From Marivita sp. (GTDB lineage Bacteria > Pseudomonadota > Alphaproteobacteria > Rhodobacterales > Rhodobacteraceae), in the NCBI RefSeq assembly GCF_017643905.1, contig NZ_JAEPMO010000027.1:1-34965 (forward strand): a DNA stretch of 34,965 nucleotides. The letters are read 5' to 3'. A program made the translations under genes and the position numbers. The notes under the pieces were generated by a model, which was not told the origin of the DNA, did not search any database, and worked only from the letters and a program-made list of their open reading frames with translations. How positions within the stretch are numbered: position 1 is the stretch's first letter; each line of letters opens with the position of its first letter. Below, piece by piece: positions 33,676 through 34,965 of this stretch.

Positions 33676-33927
33676 TTATTCACAGGCCCGAGACTGCTCC
33701 CGCATCACTACGTAGTCGCTCAGCATCTCGGCAATGGTCGAACTATCCGGCAGCAAGCTCAGTTCCTCGGCCACACGCGACTGAGTCTCGCGGCTGTACT
33801 CGACCACTGGCGGGCAAACGATGGCGAAGGGCGGACTAGAACCGACCATCGCGCAGCCGCTCTGCAAGCTCGTTACGATCGCGAGGGCGGCGAGCCGCCG
33901 CTTCCAGCATCCGGCGATGGACATCAT
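33676..33927 (-). CDS. Putative phage o-spanin (Rz1-like outer-membrane lipoprotein)
   Basis: About 83 residues from the ATG at 33927 (or 33924). A basic N-terminus and hydrophobic stretch end at a cysteine in TSLQSGCAMVG, a near-lipobox with Q at the -3 position. The tail has CPPVVEYS and a LSDYVVMREQSRAC ending, like o-spanins of alphaproteobacterial phages. Its first part is nested out of frame in the 3' end of the preceding spanin gene, the classic Rz/Rz1 layout. It would disrupt the outer membrane at lysis. Confidence 0.68.
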   Translation of the reverse strand: MMSIAGCWKRRLAALAIVTSLQSGCAMVGSSPPFAIVCPPVVEYSRETQSRVAEELSLLPDSSTIAEMLSDYVVMREQSRACE

Positions 33928-34093
33928 TTGCCTTCTCCGTGGTCTCAAGGCGTTCGGCGAGGCGTCCAGCTCGCTCGCCGAACCGCCGGAGCGACAGCAG
34001 GAAAAGGAGCACGGCGAGGACGATGGCGCCGTAGCGCAGCGCCGCCCGCGTCGACGGGCTGGCGGCGAACCCGGTCAGAAGCGCGGCGATCAC
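33836..34093 (-). CDS. Putative phage i-spanin (Rz-like)
   Basis: 85 residues from a GTG at 34093 that overlaps the M15 stop (GTGA). One membrane segment (about 20-36, YGAIVLAVLLFLLSL) is followed by a charged, coiled-coil-like region (RRFGERAGRLAERLETTEKA) ending in RDRNELAERLRDG. That layout matches i-spanins of tailed phages, and the o-spanin gene overlaps its end. It is small and was called by position and architecture. Confidence 0.7.
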   Translation of the reverse strand: MIAALLTGFAASPSTRAALRYGAIVLAVLLFLLSLRRFGERAGRLAERLETTEKANDVHRRMLEAAARRPRDRNELAERLRDGRF

Positions 34094-34611
34094 CGCCGCC
34101 CCCGGCGCCAGTCTTCGAGGCGAGCATAGATGGTGACCGCGATGCCACCGAGAGCGACGGCGATGAACACCCAGCGCAGGGTGTCGAGATACGGCACAAG
34201 CGGCAGGATGGCGGTCTGGGTCTCGGCCAGGACGCTCTGCGCAACCTCGACCCCAGCCGCGCCTAGCGTGGCGACACCGGCCGCGCCACCACCCTTCATG
34301 GTGCGGCTTTCGGCCAGCACTTCGCGTGCGGGCGGCGTCTCGGCGGCAAATGCCGTCGCACGGACCGGGAACCGCTCACCCCACTGACGCGCAGGACCGA
34401 GGTCGACATGGATGAACCCCGAGCGCGGGTAGAAGCCGAAGCCGAGGAACCCGACCTCGCGCGCCGCCGCCTCGAAGGCCACCGGGTCGTGGTTCGCCAT
34501 GGCGATGTCAAACGCCGCACCCTCCTTGTGCTTCAAGCGGATTGAGCCGCAAACGTCACGTTTGTGCTCAGGGCTGCGATAAGGGGAGAATCCGCTGGAC
34601 CAACCAGTCAA
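34090..34611 (-). pseudogene. N-terminally truncated M15-type phage endolysin with membrane tail
   Basis: The readable frame begins at a TTG (34611) directly after an in-frame stop and gives ~173 residues. It opens near YRSPEHKRD, a segment that normally lies well inside an M15 peptidase domain, then KHKEGAAFDIA (zinc-ligand H-x6-D type) and GFGFYPRSGFIHVDLG. The C-terminal third holds ALGGIAVTIYARLEDW, a membrane segment. The first ~50 residues of the peptidase domain appear lost at the junction with the SPASM gene. It is probably inactive remains of a prophage lysis gene. Confidence 0.68.
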
Positions 34612-34965
34612 TGATCAGCAGCGCCGCAACCGGCAATCCCTTCCACCCCAACCACCACCATCCCCGTCAAATGCCACACCGCCGCCATCATGACCCCCAT
34701 GTTGAAGGCAAACTCGTTGGCGCAACTCTGCTTGAAGAAGTCCCCCTCGAGGAACATGCAGGACCCCTTGCACAGCTGAACGACCGGGCATGACATGCAT
34801 TCCGGCCGGAAGGTAAAATGCGTCGCGGTGTCGAGCGAGATGGCGTCAAAATCCCCCACATGGCCGATCTTGTGCGCCCCCTTCGCCCCGGTGTGCTGGC
34901 AGGTCATAGCGTTCCCGCGCAGATCGATAGCAATGGCATCGGGGCTGTCCATCCCGCATTTCTGG
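34608..34965 (-). CDS. Radical SAM/SPASM-domain protein, C-terminal part
   Basis: The frame is open to the right edge (119 codons visible), so only the C-terminal SPASM region is seen. It carries KCG and TCQHTG, then CMSCPVVQLCKGSC (C-x2-C-x5-C-x3-C), which are auxiliary iron-sulfur cluster ligands, and a FFKQSCANEFAFNMG tail. Such proteins modify ribosomal peptides or enzymes with radical chemistry. The stop overlaps the first codon of the truncated endolysin (TTGA). The substrate peptide and catalytic CxxxCxxC lie outside the window. The name is limited to the domain. Confidence 0.75.
   Translation of the reverse strand, partial: QKCGMDSPDAIAIDLRGNAMTCQHTGAKGAHKIGHVGDFDAISLDTATHFTFRPECMSCPVVQLCKGSCMFLEGDFFKQSCANEFAFNMGVMMAAVWHLTGMVVVGVEGIAGCGAADH

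Noticed and set aside
33482-33715. Possible 77-codon gene upstream of hppD
   Set aside because: No recognisable domain or ribosome site, and its end overlaps the o-spanin gene.
33676-34611. Gene transfer agent cluster
   Set aside because: Only lysis-type genes are present; no capsid, portal or tail genes of the conserved GTA order.
1-34965. tRNA, rRNA, CRISPR array or insertion sequence
   Set aside because: No cloverleaf, spaced direct repeats, or transposase with terminal repeats was seen on either strand by eye.

Overview
This 35 kb window comes from a GC-rich alphaproteobacterium, most likely a Rhodobacterales (Roseobacter-group) heterotroph. The assignment rests on two TRAP transporters, IclR, LysR and AraC regulators beside catabolic genes, a malonyl-CoA synthetase, a homogentisate pathway, and a phage lysis block of the kind common in that order. 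No taxonomic search was run. The region is accessory and catabolic, with tightly packed genes and no RNA genes or CRISPR.

Region 1 (1-8887): a ThDP enzyme of the acetolactate synthase/benzoylformate decarboxylase type runs leftward off the window. Divergent to it is an operon of TAXI-TRAP receptor, fused TRAP permease, IclR regulator, aldehyde dehydrogenase, FAD aromatic-ring monooxygenase and SDR dehydrogenase. Together these look like uptake and oxidation of an aromatic or 2-oxo acid. The substrate cannot be read from the sequence.

Region 2 (8884-13470, leftward): AraC-type regulator, NmrA-like NAD(P)-binding protein, DUF4345 membrane protein and DUF1772/anthrone-oxygenase-like membrane protein, then a strong terminator and malonyl-CoA synthetase (matB).

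Region 3 (13471-17992, rightward): IclR regulator, SBP56/methanethiol-oxidase-like protein, a histidine-bearing membrane protein and an acetamidase/formamidase-family protein with a Cys4 zinc-ribbon-like insertion, closed by a hairpin.

Region 4 (18252-33364): an aromatic amino acid (homogentisate) catabolic island. Leftward hppD, hmgA, Rieske ferredoxin, maiA, a second zeta-like GST and a gamma-carbonic anhydrase are followed by a rightward LysR gene. Divergent from LysR and running leftward are CaiB-type CoA-transferase, HMG-CoA-lyase-like enzyme, dctP, dctQ, dctM, fumarylacetoacetase, acetoacetyl-CoA synthetase, lrgA and lrgB. The enzymes cover 4-hydroxyphenylpyruvate to fumarate plus acetoacetyl-CoA. 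The lyase/CoA-transferase/TRAP block probably feeds a second substrate into the same acetoacetate node.

Region 5 (33676-34965, leftward): a decayed phage lysis cassette (N-terminally truncated M15 endolysin, i-spanin, embedded o-spanin) abuts the C-terminal end of a SPASM-type radical SAM protein that runs off the right edge.

Several intergenic spaces hold good inverted repeats: candidate operators at 1292-1306 and 13548-13604, a possible Shine-Dalgarno-masking hairpin at 12359-12383, a terminator or attenuator before matB, and intercistronic hairpins around transporter genes.
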